Shown piece after piece: positions 1-12,773 of a stretch of DNA of 64,000 nucleotides. Each line of letters opens with the position of its first letter. Position 1 is the stretch's first letter. Both the position numbers and the translations under genes were made by a program. The notes under the pieces were generated by a model, which ran no database searches, was not told where the DNA came from, and saw only the letters and a program-made list of their open reading frames with translations. The DNA is from Semisulcospira habei (taxonomy: Eukaryota; Mollusca; Gastropoda; Semisulcospiridae): the NCBI GenBank assembly GCA_036245525.1, contig BTPG01000005.1, positions 179,618,698 to 179,682,697 of the forward strand. The letters run 5' to 3'.

Positions 1-31
<31 letters not shown>

Positions 32-82
32 GCGCGCGCACACACATACACACACAGAGATACAAACACACACACAGACACA

Positions 83-161
<79 letters not shown>

Positions 162-168
162 GCACGCT
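1..168. repeat. (CA)n microsatellite, imperfect
   Basis: CA dinucleotide tract with interruptions (CG run, CATA, CAGA) opening the window, so its true 5' limit is unknown. Confidence 0.97.
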
Positions 169-359
169 TACCCACCACCACCAACACTACGACCTCCACA
201 AACGCAAGGGCGAATGCACGCACGTGGAGGACGTGACAGAAGGACGCATGCACGTGGCAAAAAAGGAGAAATCCAAGCGAAACCCCACACTTCCTTGTTG
301 CTTTGTCTCGCAAACTTATTCACCTCATAGAGTCTGCTAATCGGCACGACAGCGGCAAC

Positions 360-476
360 GTTGCAGATGGATCGACCATGACAGTTCGAGGGCAGTGCTC
401 GCTTTGCTTCGCGCCTTTCCAGGCGCCAAGCAAAGCAATCACTGTCCTTGACCTGTCATAGTCGATCCACCTCCCA
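360..476. mobile_element. Family A hairpin, divergent copy
   Basis: Palindrome starting GATGGATCGACCATGA and closing on ggcgCC with loop region TTTCCA. The arms use CGCTTTGCTT / AAGCAAAGC instead of the usual AGATTAGCTTGG. No clear TTAA termini, so an old copy. Confidence 0.6.
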
Positions 477-954
477 CACTTTTTAAGAAATCATGTCGAT
501 TTGACAAAATTCAGTTGTTGTTTTTTTTTGTCAGGTTCTTTTGGTAACTATTTTAGACTCACCCATCTACGGCCACCTCATCACGGACGATCAACATTGG
601 CGTGCGAATGGAACAAGCACTATTGGTACAGATTCTCACGACCCCCAGCGGCGTGTAATGGCTCATGAGGATCTATGCATTTTTCAGATAGAATGACCTC
701 CCTTTTTTGCACTGTTGAAAAAATATGGTGTCTTCGAATGACTGCAAATTACCATAGGGACGCATTTTTGCGTGTTGGACAAGATAATCGGTATGATTTT
801 CTTGAGCAGGCTTTCCGTTATTTGCAAAAAGGGATTTGTTCCAGGTATATTAGAACGGAGTTTCCTGGTTCTTTTGAGATAATGAAGTTGACCTTTGTAA
901 AAAAAAAAAAAAATCATCATGCAGATGGTGATCATGTCATTTATTCGAGACCCT

Positions 955-1034
955 TTAACCCATTCGAGACGTGCTGCGTCCGTATAAGCGGCTTACGCCG
1001 CGTATCCGGACGCGGCACGTCTCGAAAGAGTTAA
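955..1034. mobile_element. Family D TTAA hairpin MITE
   Basis: Eighty bases with TTAA at both ends and termini CCCATTCGAGACGTG / CACGTCTCGAAAGAG. It is almost entirely palindromic, with a core of CGTCCG...GCGGC and its complement. Confidence 0.8.
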
Positions 1035-1146
1035 TCGCAGATAAGTGCAGACTGCAAGACGGACTAGAAGACGGACCTTCCTTCCCAACGAAATTATTTT
1101 GCGGAGAAACGTGCATTACGAGTACCGCAAACCACGCCGATTTAAA

Positions 1147-1286
1147 TGACATTTCTGATTCAAAATCCGATGGCTAAGTTACAGAATATTTCGGATGTCT
1201 CCTACAGTCCTTCTCCAGAAGAACGCTGTGGGAGATAGCCGAAATATTCTCTAAGTTAATCATCGGATTCTGAGTCAGAAATGTCC
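1147..1286. repeat. Long palindrome (family J)
   Basis: About 60-base arms (TGACATTTCTGATTCAAAA and its complement at the far end) around a centre near 1217 (CTTCTCCAGAAG). Probably another hairpin element; no target duplication is clear. Confidence 0.65.
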
Positions 1287-1392
1287 TTTCTGTCATGTTC
1301 TATCCGGAATCGATAACGTCTATGTTCCTATATATGCAAAACGCACTAATGGCTATACATTCACGCACTTTTAAAACGCAACATAAATAACT

Positions 1393-1575
1393 TTAACCCA
1401 AGCGAGCATAAGCGCCCCAGCCGTTAAACGAACACGGGCACATCGTAAGGCAAGCAAGAGGCCTAGAACCTCATGAGCCCCCGCGACAGCTGTCGCGGGG
1501 GCTCATGAAGTTCTAGGCCTCTTGCAGTTGAGTGGTTCTGGCTGTTTCGCGGATGTCAAAGGGTGAACCTGGTTA
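1393..1575. mobile_element. Family B hairpin, worn termini
   Basis: Perfect hairpin GCAAGAGGCCTAGAACCTCATG... at 1454-1527 closing on CGACAGCTGTCG. A TTAACCC at about 1393 may be its left end; the right end (AAAGGGTGAACC) is mutated. Confidence 0.65.
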
Positions 1576-1649
1576 TAAAGCAACTTAAAAAAAAAACTGC
1601 TTATAAGGTAGTAGATATAAACTAAACAAAGCTGTCGCATTTTTCAAAC

Positions 1650-2152
1650 CCCACCACCGGGTCTGTCCTTGGGACTTGGGTGGGGTTAGCTACTTTTTAA
1701 GTTCCCAGCGCCACCCAGTCAGCCCCGTAGGCTGGCTTTTTCTGTTGTTTTTTTTTTTTTCCTGGGGCACGTTTCTGTCTAACCTTGGTCCATTCATTTT
1801 TTATTTTTTTTAAATTCTCCCTACTGTCTGCGCTGCCTGTAGCTCTTGATAGTGGATTTGTGTTGCTAAATGTTTTGCTGCACCTAGTAAATGGCAATTA
1901 TGTGTTTGCGTTTAATTTATTTTGTGAATATCATTTCCCTGTACGTATTTTATAATCGTAATGATTTTCTACTCATTTTTGTATGCTAGGGTACGATAAA
2001 TTAGCATGCACGTGCAGCGTCCCTATCATGTCTTAGGTTTATTTAGCGTATTAGGCCGGCTGGCGACGTACATTCAATATTCTGTTTGTTTGTTCTCACA
2101 AGCAGCGCAGGCGTGTCCTGAGAAAGTGCTACTGTGACGTTAAGCAGTTTAC
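1650..2152 (+). mobile_element. SINE-like interspersed repeat (R), copy 1
   Basis: Shares most of its length with the minus-strand copy at 62936-63325. It has a head palindrome around GGGTCTGTCCTTGGGACTTG, the segment CTACTGTCTGCGCTGCCTG, then GGCCGGCTGGCGACGTACAT, and a 3' part GACGTTAAGCAG. It carries roughly 150 extra bases (about 1875-2025) absent from the other copy. No protein frame is preserved, so non-autonomous retroposon is the best guess. Confidence 0.6.
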
Positions 2153-2601
2153 AAGTACAAGCAAGTTTTTTTTAATTTATTTTTTTTAATTTTTTTTTTT
2201 AAGTTCTGTCTCTGTACAGGAGTCAGCGTCACAAAGACACACGTAGAGCAAAGACGAAGGCAAAACTGGAGGTCCGAGGTAACTTGTCTTTATTGTTGAA
2301 CAAACTCACTTCGTAGGTCAAAATGTAGCATCCCATGGAAGCCTAATATAAATTTGGAATGAAACAACTGGTGAAAATTTTTAAAACAACTGACATCACT
2401 GCATTCCGTAACAACACACGCAAGATTATATAGTTAATATTCACACAACATTCAGCAAACACATACCGTATGGTAGTACAATTTCGAGAACAAATACATA
2501 GTCCAAAAAAAATGAGACTCTTCTCGTAACATGACAACAGTTTTTCGACAGAATTGCATTTACTGTCAGCAAAACAATTATGCTATGTATAATTATGTTC
2601 A

Positions 2602-2833
2602 TTAACCCCTTCACTGCCAGTGGACGCAGACTGTGTGATGTCAACATCATTGTACATTCAGCTGCAAAGATCCCCAGCCACAAAAAAACAAACAAAAACA
2701 ACATGTATGCAAAGTGGTTTCAGCTTGAGGCATAAATCATCATGAGCCCCCGAAACTGCGGGGGCTCATGAGGATCTATGCCTCGTGCTGTTACGCGGTG
2801 TACATTTTTCTTCCTCACCAATGACCGGGTTAA
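2602..2833. mobile_element. Family B TTAA hairpin MITE
   Basis: Left end TTAACCCCTTCACTGCC and right end worn to GACCGGGTTAA. The central hairpin CATCATGAGCCCCCG / CGGGGGCTCATGAGG is intact. It includes the family's asymmetric GGACGCAGACTGTG segment. Confidence 0.8.
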
Positions 2834-2892
2834 ATATAAACAAACACAATATGTCATGACAAAAACTACTCTTTAAAAAAAAAAACATTATC

Positions 2893-2925
2893 TGTGTGGT
2901 GGTCTGTGATTTTGGACTTTTCAAC
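2893..2925. repeat. Short repeat containing GGTCTGTGATTTTGGAC (family G)
   Basis: The motif recurs at 21120, 38754, 54455 and 55256, where it forms hairpins. Here only one arm is present, adjoining the TTAA of the next family A element. Confidence 0.55.
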
Positions 2926-2933
2926 TCTAGGCC

Positions 2934-3153
2934 TTAACCCTTTCAGCCCTGGCGCACTACAGCAGGAGATGGATCGACCATGATAATTCAAGGGTAGTGC
3001 CAGATTAGCTTGGCGCCGTCAGGCGCCAAGCTAATCTGACACTACCCTTGAATTATCATGGTCGACCCATGGCCCATCTTCTGCACCTGGTAAATAGTGG
3101 TTAGGTGAAACGTAAAATATTGGGAAATGCGCTCTTGGCGTTAACTAGGTTAA
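2934..3153. mobile_element. Family A TTAA hairpin MITE
   Basis: TTAACCCTTTCAGCCCTGGCG at the left and a worn CTAGGTTAA at the right. Near-perfect 55-base palindrome arms (GATCGACCATGATAATTC...TTGGCGCC) with loop GTCA. AGATTAGCTTGG arm version. Confidence 0.85.
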
Positions 3154-3398
3154 AGTCCTATGTCACCTATCAGCATACACTTCACAGACCATCCGCCGGC
3201 TTCCTGCAGTTTAAAGCGGACTGCTCCAGGGCAGGGTTTGACTGCTACGATTCGCCAGTACGGCGGGTTTTCAATGTTGTCGTGCGTGCACTAGGGCTGC
3301 TCTGCCCTTCTTTTCACAATCAATCCGGGTTAGGCACACGCAACAGAGATTGTGTGCTGCCGCTTTTGCGCAGCGAGGGAACACTCATACGTGGTAGT

Positions 3399-3614
3399 TT
3401 AACCCCTTCCCTGCCAGCGCACGTGCATCTTTCTTTCTGAAGTCGTTCATTCAACGACCAAAAGCCAAAACCGTCGTCCGAGAAACGTGGATACAAATTC
3501 GTCTCAGCAAAAGGCATAGATCCTCATGAGCCCCCGCACTCGCGGGGGCTCATGAGGATCTATGCCTTTTGCAGTTTTATCGTGTTGACCTTTTCTCGGC
3601 AGTGAAGGGGTTAA
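3399..3614. mobile_element. Family B TTAA hairpin MITE, complete
   Basis: TTAACCCCTTCCCTGCC to GGCAGTGAAGGGGTTAA, with a perfect hairpin of about 33-base arms from AAAAGGCATAGATCCTCATG. One of the best preserved copies. Confidence 0.9.
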
Positions 3615-3868
3615 CAAGGAAAGCTGAGTTAGTCCTGTAGTGTGGCATTTTAAAATACTGTATTAAGAAAAACTACGAACGATCAATTCCCTGTACCACC
3701 TGTCGTTTTTATGAAGAAATTAAAGCCAGCAACACTAATACAATAATCATCATTTGCATGTGGGACCCAAGCAGGATGTGTGTTAGTCAACTGTGCAATT
3801 TTCACTGGCCAAAAGATATTCGTTTCCTGTGTAGATCATTTTGAATCTCACATATTCTTCTATTCAAC

Positions 3869-4083
3869 TCTAGCTCATTCTGCCCGCGACACACCACAGC
3901 AAGATATATCTCGACCATGATAGTTCAAGGGTGGTGGCAGAGTAGCTTGGCGCCTATAGGCGCCAAGCTATTCTGCCACCACCCTTGAACTATCATGGTC
4001 GATCTGTCTCCTGAATTGTAATGCAGTCCTCGGAGGATAACTCCAAAACGTGGGTATTTCGTACCTCGGGCACAATGAGTTAA
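3869..4083. mobile_element. Family A hairpin MITE
   Basis: Left TTAA is mutated (CTAGCTCATTCTGCCC); right end is CACAATGAGTTAA. Palindrome with loop TATA and AGAGTAGCTTGG / CCAAGCTATTCT arms (one mismatch). Confidence 0.8.
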
Positions 4084-4130
4084 AATGGTATCGCGTAAGT
4101 CAAACAAGATCGCGGTACTAAGATCTGTAA

Positions 4131-4341
4131 TTAATTCCTTCACTGCCAGTAAACACAGACTGATTTGAAATCACTTTAAATTCAACGTCAAAGATAAAGC
4201 CTTTAACGGAACACGGATGCAATGTGCTCTTTGCAAGAGCCATAGATCCTCATGAGCCTCCGCAAATGCGGGGGCTCATAAGGAACTACGTCTCTTGCAG
4301 TTGAATCACGTGTACAGTTTTCTTAGCAGTGAAGAGGCAAA
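4131..4341. mobile_element. Family B hairpin MITE, aged
   Basis: Left TTAATTCCTTCACTGCCAGT, right AGCAGTGAAGAGGCAA. The hairpin has several mismatches. Confidence 0.75.
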
Positions 4342-4948
4342 ACATAGAAGGATGTTAAAACTTTCATTTGAAACAACCTAAACAAAACCAACCAGCAAAA
4401 TTATAAATTTATAAAAAAATTAGTGTTGAAGATCGACTTATGTAATTCAAAGAAATGTTTGAAAACATTGTCATAGTATACAATGCAAATGGATATCTAT
4501 GCTATTACACACAATGCTAGGATGGCTACTGATTACTCGCAAACAGATAAGCATGCAACTCCATTTTCCAGCCAAAACAGGCACTGTTACAATGCACACT
4601 AAATAAATGACACAAACTCAGCTGTCTAATCAAATGACATAAAAGGAAATGCAACGCGTGTGATTACGGAATATGTGCTTTTGAACTGTCCCCCAAAAAG
4701 AAATGCATATTCTCAGATGGCTCGTGCGGTTCCTATTTACGGCTCCTCATCCATGACGCTACATTTGGCTTGCGGAGCACGTGCCCCCAGTTTCCAAGCC
4801 AGTAACTGTCCCTTGATCTGCATTGCAGCGAGATTTTTGCGTGGGCTATAAATAGCACTAAAACAAAGCCGATGGAACTGTGATTGGCTATTGAAATTTC
4901 GTGCGACTAGACCCTGGCCCACAATGTTCGCAGCTGGTTAGTTCGGGG
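4342..4948. other. AT-rich stretch, nothing recognised
   Basis: No hairpin element, tandem repeat or convincing coding frame. Short frames at 4660-4922 occur on both strands and look fortuitous. Confidence 0.5.
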
Positions 4949-4949
4949 T

Positions 4950-6065
<1,116 letters not shown>

Positions 6066-6069
<4 letters not shown>

Positions 6070-6608
6070 AGCTGAGAAACAGTCAAAAAACTCCGCCCCG
6101 CACGTGTTTTAAAAAAACTGTGCAGGACCCTGTCTTCGTGAACGTTCGGCTAACTTCGGCAAACCGGTTTGCAACTGACTCAGTTGACTGAGTTTTCAAC
6201 TGCGTTTGTCGTGCTGGCAAAACTCCCGTGAAAAAGACAGGCCACTTCCTGTTTGCAGCGAGTGGGCACCGCGATCACTGATCTAAACCAGCGATATTTT
6301 TACTGATATCAACAGTAGCAGACGACACTCGACCACCCGACGGACAGAGCAGGCCATTTGTGCCTTGCCTGGACGCACACTGGATATGGACCAGGCCGAG
6401 CTATCCGTAAGTTACACAGTACAGCCTGAAGCTTATATGATATCGGAAGGGTGAGGAAGGAGGGGTTATTTGACGTTTAGTGTTTGTTGTTATATCTTTT
6501 CATCTGGAGTGGCCTACAGCAAATATTTTCTCCATACGAAGGGCAGCTACTACAAATCAGCTTGACCCATGGCGACCTTGTATCTTTTGGCATCTATGTA
6601 AACAGTCG

Positions 6609-6695
<87 letters not shown>

Positions 6696-7127
6696 TCCAA
6701 TTTACTGTATTGGTTGTACATCACAATGCTTCTTTATTTATTTATATTAGCCTATATTGGACTGGAGGTACGTGTTGACAAAATTTGTTCACAACTACAA
6801 AGTGTCAGGAGTCATACTTACAGCATGTACAGCCGTACATTCTGCCATCATAGTCCCCAGCGCGTAAAATCCGTGGCTGTCGGTCAGTTTCAAAGTGTCA
6901 CAGAATCGTCTGCTGTTGTCCGATCTGCTAATCGCGATGATTTCCGTGCAACAGGAAGTGGTCTGTCGTTTTCCGAGAGTTTTGCAAGCTCGGGATACGC
7001 AGTTGCCAACTCCGTCAACTGAGTTACGAACCGATTTGACCCACTTAGGGGCAGGGCCCAAGCTGGGTCCTGTAGTCTTTTTAAAACACGCGCTGGGCGG
7101 GTTTTTCTCATTGCACCTCAGCTTTAA
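6066..7127 (-). mobile_element. TTAA-bounded element, right copy, inverted
   Basis: Mirror copy of 4950-6069 sharing the central TTAA at 6066-6069 and ending CTCAGCTTTAA. Differences are mainly a shorter microsatellite (about 82 versus 130 bases), a ~13-base indel near 6010/6120 and a few substitutions. The two copies together form a 2.2 kb inverted repeat with almost no spacer. Confidence 0.75.
6611..6692. repeat. (CT)n microsatellite
   Basis: Counterpart of the GA tract at 5386-5514 in the right arm, but about 48 bases shorter. Confidence 0.98.
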
Positions 7128-7386
7128 CGTCCACGGCACCAAAGTCATAATGGACGGCCCTGACGGGCGGGTTATGGGGTACAGGGAAATATATTGCCTA
7201 TAAAGTACGACCTGAACACTGATCAACTCAGGCGCACTACACCAGCTGTGCCGCTTTGATTTACCAGGACCTTTCAACGGACATGCTATTGAACAAGCCC
7301 GTCTTTTTTTCTCTGGATTGCGAGTCCAGCTGCCGATTGCCGACGGTGTGCTGAAGAGGTCGCCAGTGTTCGCAGCAAGATGTCTG

Positions 7387-7601
7387 TTTATCTCATTCTA
7401 CCCCAACACCAAAATCCCCAAATTTTGCCGTCGTTCTCTGAAGACTGCATTGCAGTGCAGGACACAGATCGACCATGATAGTTCAAGGGTGATGCCAGAA
7501 TAGCTTGGCGCCCATAGGCGCCAAGCTATTCTGGCATCACCCTTGAACTATCATGGTCGATCCTTATCTTGCTGTGGTGTGTCTGGGGTAGAAAGAGTTA
7601 T
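7387..7601. mobile_element. Family A hairpin MITE (TACCCC termini)
   Basis: Left TTATCTCATTCTACCCCAAC, right GGGGTAGAAAGAGTTA. The palindrome is essentially perfect, loop CATA, arms GAATAGCTTGG / CCAAGCTATTC. Confidence 0.85.
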
Positions 7602-7607
7602 GTATCA

Positions 7608-7806
7608 GTGAGGTTTCATTCGCTTCACAACGAACGACTCCCAACAAAGAAACGAGAGCGAAACCACGGCGGATAGCCAGCTTGTTCCATAGGCATAGAC
7701 AACACTCCGAACACTTTCGGGCTCATGAGGGTCTATGCCTTTTGGAGATGTTCGGAGTGTTGTCTGTCCGCAGTGACGCCGCTTTCGTTCGTTGTTGCGA
7801 ATAGGA
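7608..7806. mobile_element. Family C element with B-type hairpin
   Basis: Terminus GTGAGGTTTCATTCGC and sub-termini rich in AACGAACGA / TCGTTCGTTGTT. The central hairpin is shortened to GGGCTCATGAGGGTCTATGCC with only one full arm. Its sequence ACAACACTCC is repeated inverted as GGAGTGTTGT. Confidence 0.65.
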
Positions 7807-8058
7807 AGATTACAAAGTAAGGTAGGTAAAAGCGCTGTCAGGGGAGAGAAGTATGCATGATCGACCAAATGATCATAGATCCACTTTGTTCCAAGCACAA
7901 AGTTGCAAACGAAATCTCACGATTGTCTTGAATACAACGTGCCGTGAGGATGGGCAATCACAATGCGACTGTAGACAGAAAGCGAGTTTTCATAACATTC
8001 CCCTATGTCATCGCTGTGACCAATGACTTGGAGTCAGACCCTGGCTTTGGAGAGACGT

Positions 8059-8271
8059 TTAACCCCTTCCCTGAGACCGTACTTACATGTATGTTTCTGA
8101 AATCTTTGTTCTTTCAACAACCAGAAGCCAAAACCGTCCAAGAAATATGGATTCAAATTCGTCTCAACAAGAGGCATAGAGCTTCATGAGCCCCCGCAGC
8201 CGCGGGGGGCTCATGAAGATCTATGTCTCTTGCAGTTTGTGTTCACTTTTTCTCGGCAGTGAAGGGGTTAA
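8059..8271. mobile_element. Family B TTAA hairpin MITE, complete
   Basis: TTAACCCCTTCCCTGAGACC to GGCAGTGAAGGGGTTAA; hairpin CTTCATGAGCCCCCGC with complement. Confidence 0.88.
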
Positions 8272-8538
8272 GCTTAACATAGCGACCTTAACGAGACGGT
8301 TCTTTTATATCCGTTCTGAGATCCACCATACTCAATACTAAAGAGGCACACACAACCCAAACTCTCCGTAGTCTCAGTAAATTAAAGTGAGTATTTAGCT
8401 GTTCCAAGGACGGTCTGTCGTCATAACAGAGGACGTTGTGCCGTGAATTTGGCTCACAAGCCAACTCTGGAGCCAACTTCTTCTGAAGTCTGTGTGTTTT
8501 ATTAGAGACCTTAAAAAAAAATCGGTTCAACTTTTACG

Positions 8539-8752
8539 TTAATTCTTTCTACCCCAGACACACCACAGCAAGATAAGGATCGACCATGATAGTTCAAGGG
8601 CGATGCCAGAATAGCTTGGCGCCTATGGGCGCCAAGCTATTCTGGCATCACCCTTGAATTATCATGGTCGATTTGTGTCCTGCACTGCAATGCAGTCTTC
8701 AGAGGACAAGGGCAAAAGTTAAGGATTTCGGTGTTGCGGTAGAATAAGTTAA
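8539..8752. mobile_element. Family A TTAA hairpin MITE
   Basis: TTAATTCTTTCTACCCCAGA to GGTAGAATAAGTTAA; palindrome loop TATG with GAATAGCTTGG arms. Confidence 0.87.
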
Positions 8753-8906
8753 AACGTGTGCCATAATGACGGCTACAAATCCCGCGAATGACATGGGAGT
8801 CAGTGGCGCACGGGTGGGTCCACAGCGAAATTTCAGATTCAGTCAGTCAATCATGAAGATTAATAGCTCGAGCGGTCCGAGCTGCTTTCATCTGTGATTG
8901 GATAGG

Positions 8907-9007
8907 TTAACCCTTTGCTTGTCGATAGCGCTTTTTGTCGCGATACATCCTGCAGGAATCATCAAAAAAAAAAAAAAAAAAAAACGCTGCCGCCAAAGCA
9001 ACGGTTG
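8907..9007. mobile_element. Family F TTAA palindrome, disrupted
   Basis: Left half TTAACCCTTTGCTTGTCGAT with GCGCTTTTTGTCGCGAT is intact. The right half is interrupted by a poly(A) run at 8963-8985, then continues CGCTGCCGCCAAAGC. Confidence 0.65.
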
Positions 9008-9278
9008 AGCTAGGTCACACTACTAGAACCTTTAAAGATGAAGATTTTTTTTCTTTTTGTTTGTTTATTTTTACAAGACCCCTGCAAATATATGCGTTTC
9101 TCGTTGGGGACGTTATATTATGTCATCCTAGCAGTGCAAGCGATATAACTTTTACAGAAGTTATCACCCTTGCCAGGCTAGAGAAGTGTATGTTGATCTG
9201 CCCATCTGGATCTCACGGCACAGAACCCTAATGTTCAGAATTATAACCCAACACATAATTATTATAGGACAGCAAAGG

Positions 9279-9387
9279 CCCAGTACGCAAAAGGCTATCA
9301 GGCCGAAGTCGGCCGCAGTAGACCCGCGCACTATCGTGCGCGGGTCTACTGCGGCCGACTTCAGCCTGATGGCCTTTGCGAACTGAG
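9279..9387. mobile_element. Family E GC-rich palindromic MITE, complete
   Basis: CCCAGTACGCAAAAGGC at the left with GCCTTTGCGAACTGAG at the right. The inner palindrome GGCCGAAGTCGGCCGCAG is perfect through CGCGCACTATCGTGCGCG. Confidence 0.8.
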
Positions 9388-9953
9388 ATAAATCTGCGCG
9401 CCCAAACGAGTATGAGGTGTTTCAAACAATCGCAGAATGAAATGGCTATTATAATGGAATGATGCACATGGCATCACAAAACAGTTCTTACACCCGTTTT
9501 ATTTGCAAGATGTATGTGTTTACTCGTGAATGAAAAACACACAAAAAATAAAATTCGATCCATGAAAAAGAACAGCATATGCTGTTCCTTTGACAAAGAA
9601 ACTCTGTACAGTTGATTACAAATTTCAATGCATTCATGACAACATGTATAGAACTGCTAAATGAGTTGCATGAGTCGAATAAATTGAATTCAATGAATGG
9701 ATTTTTTGTTTCGTCACAGAATTAAAATGCCGCATGTTATTAAGTCATGTGCAAGCCAAATGAGGGACATAGGTGCATGGAAAGAAATAATTTAAAATTT
9801 CAAAAACTGGGGAAATGGGCGCCTTGATATGCAAAGAGGGGAGGGTGGTGGGTTTTATTTATGGGGAGAGCCGGCAACTTTGACTTCAGGCAAAAACGTT
9901 GCATCTAATCAGCAAGGCAAGGTGAACTACTTGCTAAAATTACATCTATTGAT
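9388..9953. other. AT-rich stretch, nothing recognised
   Basis: Low-complexity AT-rich DNA without a supported gene or element. Confidence 0.45.
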
Positions 9954-9954
9954 C

Positions 9955-10022
9955 TTTTGACTCCTAGAACTAAATGTCTTTCATTCTATCGAATGGAAGT
10001 CATTTAGTTCTAGTGGTCAAAT
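9955..10022. repeat. Short perfect-type hairpin (family M)
   Basis: Arms TTTGACTCCTAGAACTAAAT and its near complement flank the loop TCTATCGAA; about 30 bases per arm. It abuts the GA microsatellite. Confidence 0.6.
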
Positions 10023-10033
10023 GGATAATCAAG

Positions 10034-10262
<229 letters not shown>

Positions 10263-10311
10263 TGTTCGGGCATGGGTTGGGGACAAGCAGGTTGTGCAGT
10301 AGTTTCGGGGA

Positions 10312-10536
10312 TAAAGTCATTCAGCCCCCGACACACTGTGCACAGCAACACATGGATCGAGCATAATAGTTCAAGGATGGTGCCAGAATAGCTTGGCGCC
10401 CATAGGCGCCAAGCTATTTTGGCACCACCTTTGAACTATCATGCTCAATCCGTCTCTAGAATATAGAATAATAATACAGTCCTTCAGAGCGCAACTTTAA
10501 AATCTGGGGATTTCGGTCCTCGGGTAGAATGTGTTA
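10312..10536. mobile_element. Family A hairpin MITE
   Basis: Left AAGTCATTCAGCCCCCGAC, right GGGTAGAATGTGTTAA. Palindrome begins GATCGAGCATAATAG, a GAGC variant of GACC, matched on the other arm (CATGCTCAATC). Loop CATA. Confidence 0.82.
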
Positions 10537-11103
10537 ATTTCCCTAAATCATTACCATATGATCGTCGGTCCTAAACACAACCTTGCCGAGGTGACGGGAA
10601 CACACATTTCATTCAGTCTATATACAGTGGACAAAATCACTTTTTATTCTGCCTCTGCAGCACATTTTCCCATCTGCTTTGCAATACAGATAAAACAAAC
10701 GGTCAATAAGACTATTAGGTTACATATGAAGACTAAAGAGATGTCTTGCTCTCTTTATGTCGCATGCGAATTGGACTATGTAGGTGTGCGTATGAAGTGA
10801 ACGTTTGTGAAGACAGTGAAGACATATAAACGATTATGCCTGGACAGATTTCAAAATGATAGTGAAAATGGAAGAAATAAAAAAAAAAAAAGATTATTCA
10901 AAAACTGCATACCATATCGTGAAAATAGTACAGACACGCACACGATTTGGAAGAATATTGTACAATACTGTACAATTCAGTTAAAATCGTGTAAACAATT
11001 CATTACCCAAAAGGTACGCACGCCAGCCAACGCAGTCTATGTACACCCAAAATATCACCAAGAGTTTCAACAAATAGCAGTTTTGTGCCGTTATGCAAAA
11101 CCT
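10537..11103. other. AT-rich stretch, nothing recognised
   Basis: Short frames (10531-10800, 10807-11184) have no recognisable domain; the second runs into a family D element, so neither is called as a gene. Confidence 0.45.
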
Positions 11104-11184
11104 GTAACTCATTCGAGACGTGTCGCCTACGGATACGCGGCGAACCGCCGCGTATCCGTAGGCGGCACGTCTCGAGCGAGTTAA
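11104..11184. mobile_element. Family D TTAA hairpin MITE
   Basis: GTAACTCATTCGAGACGTG to CACGTCTCGAGCGAGTTAA. The arms CGGATACGCGGCG / CGCCGCGTATCCG are perfect. The sequence differs from the copy at 955 by matched changes on both arms. Confidence 0.82.
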
Positions 11185-11335
11185 TCTCTGAAGTTTAAAA
11201 ACCGAACCACCAGTCAGTCCCTTCCACTGGCAAAAAGATATAGGTCATCCTGACGTCCCAGGTGCTCGTGAGAATCTATTCCCCTTGCAGGAAGTGGTCT
11301 GCGCACTGGATCCCACAGACCTAAAACTCATCTGG

Positions 11336-11481
11336 ATTCACCCCTTCGCTGCCAGCGGACGCAGACTGTTGCTGCGATCTTCATTACTCCAGCGCCAAAG
11401 ATCCTAAACCATCCCCGAGAACCGTGGACTGGATGTGGTATCGGCGAGAGAATTTATGCCTTTTGACACTCAAGGGGTTAA
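11336..11481. mobile_element. Family B relic without hairpin
   Basis: Termini ATTCACCCCTTCGCTGCCAG and CTCAAGGGGTTAA remain but the hairpin is deleted. A further B-like scrap lies at about 11220-11300. Confidence 0.55.
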
Positions 11482-11565
11482 AGCTGTGCCAAATCTCAAT
11501 ATCAGCCAACATTTTTACCTAAACGGGTTACATTAGAACCTTTTGGAAGAAAAACTACCCTTTAA

Positions 11566-11774
11566 CCCATTGCATCCTGAGGCTGATTTTGTAAAAATTT
11601 GCGCTTTGTCCTACAAAGGCTACATTTCAGATTAGGAGATAGATCAACTGTTTTTCTTCAAGAGTGGTGCCAGAATAGTTTGGCGCCTCAGGCGCCAAGC
11701 TATTCTGGCACAATCCCTTGAACTATCGGAGGAATTTATTTCAACCAATGGGTGTATCAGGATGAAAAGGGTTA
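11566..11774. mobile_element. Family A-prime TTAA hairpin MITE
   Basis: Family A hairpin (GCCAGAATAGTTTGGCGCC, loop TCA) with different termini: TTAACCCATTGCATCCTGA and TCAGGATGAAAAGGGTTAA. It serves as the empty-site reference for the interrupted copy at 45312-45937. Confidence 0.82.
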
Positions 11775-12090
11775 ACGGCAGGTGCTCTCTCACGAGAAGT
11801 CTTGAAAGGCAAAAGGTTTCAATTGGCATTAACAAATTGGCATTGACGTGGCGGTGATCTAGGTGCCTACAGCAACATCAGTGATGGTCTTTAATAACTG
11901 GTGACCTTTCATGAAGGTGGACGCTAAAAACAGGGTGTGTTGTAAAAATAATGTCTTCAGCAAGCTGGTGACTGGTGTCACCTTTCGATCTGAACGCTTG
12001 CAGGGTAGAATCTGTCCGTGGACCAGGAGGTCTTTATACGGAGACAGGGTAAACGACAAACCATTGGTCATTGCCTTAACCCTCTTTCTC

Positions 12091-12195
12091 GTCAGCCAAG
12101 AGCCTCGGGCTGACGTCAGCCGCAGTGGGCCCGCGCACACCGTGCGCGGGCCCACTGCGTCTGACGTCGGCCCGAAAGTATTTTGTTTACTGGCC
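12091..12195. mobile_element. Family E GC-rich palindromic MITE
   Basis: Core GACGTCAGCCGCAGTGGGCC folds on its complement through CGCGCACACCGTGCGCG; outer termini worn. Confidence 0.75.
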
Positions 12196-12429
12196 TGTGA
12201 ATGAAGGCCACCTGCGCTGTTTACTGCACCGGTCTCCGCATGCACGAGGGAGTGAATGAATATCAACGGGGACAATTCAAGGCTTTCAAAGCCGCTGTAG
12301 ACGTAAACCCCCCGCGAATTTCTCCTGATGAGGCCACGAACACTGATGTAACTGATACAGAGCAGCCAGCATTGGCTCATGACTATCAAAGTCTTATCTA
12401 GATGATTCGTGTTCGCTGAAGAACCCGTA

Positions 12430-12600
12430 AAGACATTCTGTAAGACCTAAGTCGAAATGATCAATTTTGAGAGTTGTCCTCTGTAAACTACGGTTGGTGC
12501 AATAGATCGAGGTTAAACAGAACATGGGTTGCACCAGAACAGTTGGACGCCTAAAGGCTCCAAGTGATTCTGTCACTACCCTTGATCTATGCACATCTGT
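12430..12600. mobile_element. Family A relic
   Basis: Recognisable pieces of the A pattern (GTTGTCCTCTGTA, GGACGCCTAAAGGCTCC, CACTACCCTTGATCTATG) with many mismatches. Confidence 0.4.
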
Positions 12601-12773
12601 GTTGATGTCCACAATATGCATGTATTCTTGCAGACCACAAGCCTACGTTCAGGTCATTTGAGCGCATGTACTAACTATAGACGATTTTCTTAAATCAGAT
12701 ATAGTCAAAACTGACGAAAAGAGTGGATCATAAATCCGGGCAGACATACGATATCGCATGTTTGTCTTGTTGT